Below are positions 6,641 to 6,741 of a stretch of 6,741 nt of DNA, piece by piece. Source of the DNA: CAXMPK01 sp964195405. Lineage in GTDB: Bacteria > Actinomycetota > Acidimicrobiia > Spongiisociales > ZC4RG35. Below the pieces are notes generated by a model, which was not told the DNA's origin, did not search any database, and worked only from the letters and a program-made list of their open reading frames with translations. The position numbers were made by a program, and so were the translations under genes. Positions within the stretch are counted from its first letter, which is position 1; each line of letters begins with the position of its first letter. The stretch is taken from NCBI GenBank assembly GCA_964195405.1, contig CAXMPK010000107.1, positions 1 through 6,741 on the forward strand, given 5' to 3'.

Positions 6641-6741
6641 TCAGGCACCGGGGAAGTTCGGATAGGCGATGCGTTGATGGTAGTGACCGACCAGCGATTC
6701 GTGGAAGGCGCCTCTGATTTTGGTCAACTCCCCGAGCGTCA
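6641..6741 (-). CDS. C-terminal end of an unidentified protein, partial
   Basis: On the - strand a frame open from the window edge ends at TGA (6643-6641) after 32 complete codons. The product ends in HYHQRIAYPNFPGA. Third positions are mostly G or C, as in neighbouring genes, and the composition looks like a real globular C-terminus. It is convergent with the alkC unit across tandem hairpins, which also fits a gene end. I do not recognise the family from this fragment; about 30 residues are too few. Its start lies beyond base 6741. Confidence 0.55.
   Translation of the reverse strand, partial: TLGELTKIRGAFHESLVGHYHQRIAYPNFPGA

Overview
The window is moderately high-GC bacterial DNA, tightly packed with 4-bp and 8-bp gene overlaps, gaps of 9 to 22 bases, and mostly G/C third codon positions. 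Its likely source is a high-GC actinobacterium. The gene set fits an Acidimicrobiia-like lineage, but that placement is an impression and there is no rRNA or marker gene to test it. I saw no mobile element, CRISPR array, tRNA or rRNA.

Region 1 (bases 1-4141, + strand) is the 3' part of an operon for a soluble NAD+-linked, molybdenum/tungsten formate dehydrogenase. In order it holds: the 3' end of a NuoF/FdsB-type NADH-binding flavoprotein; a 279-residue iron-sulfur protein that matches only the N-terminal part of a formate dehydrogenase alpha subunit and stops where the catalytic molybdopterin domain should begin; fdhD, the sulfurtransferase that activates the Mo/W cofactor; and a 12-helix MFS transporter of the YcaD type. 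Electrons would flow from formate at a catalytic subunit not seen here, through the Fe-S protein, to FMN and NAD+ on the flavoprotein. The catalytic gene, and a NuoE/FdsG-like gene, would be expected upstream of the window.

Region 2 (4142-4997) has an IclR-family regulator on the - strand, convergent with the transporter and divergent from the next gene. The convergent junction carries two perfect hairpins. The roughly 100-base divergent gap holds a good -10 hexamer for the regulator and a symmetric pair of TGGAAC half-sites that may be its operator.

Region 3 (4998-6516, + strand) is an apparent two-gene unit: an AlkC-type DNA alkylation-repair glycosylase with a C-terminal Ig-like domain, then a small DUF2255-like protein of unknown function.

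Region 4 (6517-6741) is a second convergent junction with tandem perfect hairpins, followed by the C-terminal end of a - strand gene that runs off the window.

The most notable point is the split formate dehydrogenase: a stand-alone Fe-S module that keeps the Mo-proximal 4Fe-4S motif, lacks the His-Cys cluster, and is separated from the catalytic domain.
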